From: an uncultured bacterium
GTDB lineage: Bacteria; Cyanobacteriota; Vampirovibrionia; Gastranaerophilales; Gastranaerophilaceae
Direction of reading: 5' to 3'
Assembly (NCBI GenBank): GCA_902795965.1
Contig: CADBNI010000032.1
Span: forward strand, 1-62,657
DNA length: 62,657 nt
Position 1 is the first letter of the stretch. Each line of letters begins with the position of its first letter. The position numbers and the translations under genes are program-made. Shown one piece after another: positions 61,539 to 62,657 of this stretch. The notes under the pieces were generated by a model that saw nothing but the letters and a program-made list of their open reading frames with translations, was not told the origin of the DNA and did no database searches.

Positions 61539-62174
61539 ATGAAAAAAGGTTTTACTTTAGCGGAAGTTTTGATTACACTCGGCATAATAGGTGTGGTTGC
61601 GGCAATTACTATGCCAACGCTGATTGCGCACTATCAAAAACAAGTTACCGTAAATCAACTGAAAAAAGTTTATACGGTGCTTTCTCAAGCCGTAAAGCAG
61701 TCCGAACTTGATAATGATAATGCCGAATATTGGGATTATACGGATTCTCCAAAAATCTTTTTTGAAAAATATTTGAAAAAATATTTAAAAATAAATGAGG
61801 AATTAGAATTTCAATCGCTTAAAGAAAAAGGAAATATCACATACAGATACTTGAATGGAGGACAAGCTGGAGGATGTATCGGTAATAACGTATCTTATGC
61901 GGTGATTTTATCTGACGGTGTGTTCTTAATCATAGATGCCTATTATCCGACAGATGGTTCTAAATTTAGAACGATTGCCGTTGATATAAACGGTTATAAA
62001 AGACCTAATCAATTAGGAAAAGATGTTTTTTATTTACAAGTAGTTCCGTTCAAAGGTGTAATACCATACCCCGTTGACGATTTTTCTTCTTGCAAAAAAG
62101 GTAAGGTAGGTTATAGCTGCGCTCAAAAAATTATTGAGGATAGTTGGAAAATAACTAAAGATTATCCCTGGTAA
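61539..62174 (+). CDS. Type IV pilin-like protein (cassette 8)
   Basis: 211 residues from ATG 61539, with AAGAAAGG upstream; an in-frame GTG 9 bp earlier is less likely. Minimal leader MKKG, then FTLAEVLITLGIIGVVAAIT. The middle has DINGYKRPNQLGKDVFYLQV, close to cassette 5. Ends CAQKIIEDSWKITKDYPW, with Ser for Gly in the terminal motif. Confidence 0.92.
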   Translation: MKKGFTLAEVLITLGIIGVVAAITMPTLIAHYQKQVTVNQLKKVYTVLSQAVKQSELDNDNAEYWDYTDSPKIFFEKYLKKYLKINEELEFQSLKEKGNITYRYLNGGQAGGCIGNNVSYAVILSDGVFLIIDAYYPTDGSKFRTIAVDINGYKRPNQLGKDVFYLQVVPFKGVIPYPVDDFSSCKKGKVGYSCAQKIIEDSWKITKDYPW

Positions 62175-62256
62175 ACTATAAACTTTTGTAAACAAAATTC
62201 AATTTTGTGAAATCGAGTGTTCATAAAAATCTTTTTATATTTGAGAGAGATATTTT

Positions 62257-62433
62257 ATGAAGATTGTAGATTTTACCACTTTTAAAGAAACTGTTGAGAA
62301 GTTAGATGCAATGACAGAGGACGATCCCTCAAAAATTAATATTTTTCCCAACAAATCAGAACGAAAAGATATTGCACAAAGAATGAAAGATTTCTTGGAA
62401 GTCGCAGACGGAAATCCAAACTGGACTGTATAA
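62257..62433 (+). CDS. Possible 58-aa protein
   Basis: Reading frame starting MKIVDFTTFKETVEKLDAMT, with GAGAGA 7 bp upstream, and ending ADGNPNWTV. Hydrophilic, acidic and probably helical, with SERKDIAQRMKDFLE in the middle. No family recognised. It lies 82 bp after the cassette 8 pilin and could share its transcript, as no terminator is evident between. Confidence 0.6.
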   Translation: MKIVDFTTFKETVEKLDAMTEDDPSKINIFPNKSERKDIAQRMKDFLEVADGNPNWTV

Positions 62434-62657
62434 TAAATTTTATTTTTGGGGCTTATGTAGCCCCTGTACCCCGCAGTTACTCTCTTGTAACCGACAAGAA
62501 AGTAATCAAAGAAGCTCCCGAGTGCTACGCACGTAGGTACATTAAGTCTAAACTAAAGTCAACAAACATAGCAGAAAAAACTTCGTTCGCTAATAATTTG
62601 TACGGCTCAAGTGCTACGCACGTAGATACTCTAAGTTTGAACCAAAATCAACGAACA
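62434..62657. repeat. Direct repeats at window end
   Basis: AGTGCTACGCACGTAGNTAC occurs at 62521 and 62610, 89 bp apart, and similarity continues for about 45 bp (AAGTNTNAAC, then TCAACNAACA). A preceding GGGGCTTATGTAGCCCCTG hairpin resembles GGGCTTATGCAGTTCCTG at 57819. No gene seen; the block runs off the window edge. Confidence 0.65.

Overview
The window is AT-rich bacterial chromosome. The strongest lineage clues are the many prepilin-like genes with an FTLAEVLITLG leader junction, a GH57 glucan branching enzyme, NarL-type response regulators and many short HTH genes. Together they fit the non-photosynthetic relatives of Cyanobacteria (Gastranaerophilales / Vampirovibrionia, 'Melainabacteria'). 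This assignment is an inference from gene content; no 16S or full marker set is present.

Layout. 1-5 kb: tRNA-Asp, two uncharacterised genes (the first with a possible Cys-His-Asp triad), the first pilin/HTH cassette, a GH57 enzyme and rpsT. 5-11.4 kb: an HTH gene facing an unknown gene, then a six-gene envelope operon (VWA, FHA-like polytopic, TonB-like, two tiny membrane proteins, zinc-ribbon/TonB-like), then tRNA-Gln. 11.5-18.5 kb: a nucleotidyltransferase-partner remnant, a cobalamin-type riboswitch leading three unknown proteins, a large unknown protein, a prenyl diphosphate synthase and lepB. 18.5-20.4 kb: a HigBA-like toxin-antitoxin pair, tandem HTH genes and a pilin. 20.6-26.3 kb: the conserved infA-rpmJ-rpsM-rpsK-rpsD-rpoA-rplQ-truA-rplM-rpsI cluster. 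26.3-42.2 kb: three pilin/HTH cassettes interspersed with an AsmA-like protein, a WG-repeat protein, a GT2-Stealth fusion, cysE, a tail-fibre-like pair, pheA, a phosphohexomutase, a degenerate M48 protein and a GT2. 42.2-47.2 kb: a signalling operon (TPR-GAF-HD-GYP, TPR, two response regulators, pentapeptide repeat). 47.5-51.6 kb: ftsH followed by two genes resembling both subunits of the corrinoid iron-sulfur protein. 51.6-62.6 kb: three more pilin cassettes around a SIMPL protein, ligA, speB and plsY.

The standout pattern is a dispersed, repeated module: eight pilin-like genes, every one with a divergently transcribed HTH regulator immediately upstream (seven XRE/Cro-like arrangements and one MerR). 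Most of the intergenic gaps hold a 17-bp-spaced promoter, and several hold clear inverted repeats that differ from cassette to cassette. Seven of the eight proteins end in a variant of GWKIxxDYPW. This looks like a repertoire of individually controlled surface or pseudopilin subunits.

Intergenic DNA is also rich in structured repeats: long palindromes whose arms are tandem 9-nt or 7-nt units, and a GC-rich palindrome inserted in frame inside three coding regions, twice exactly in the cleavable prepilin leader.
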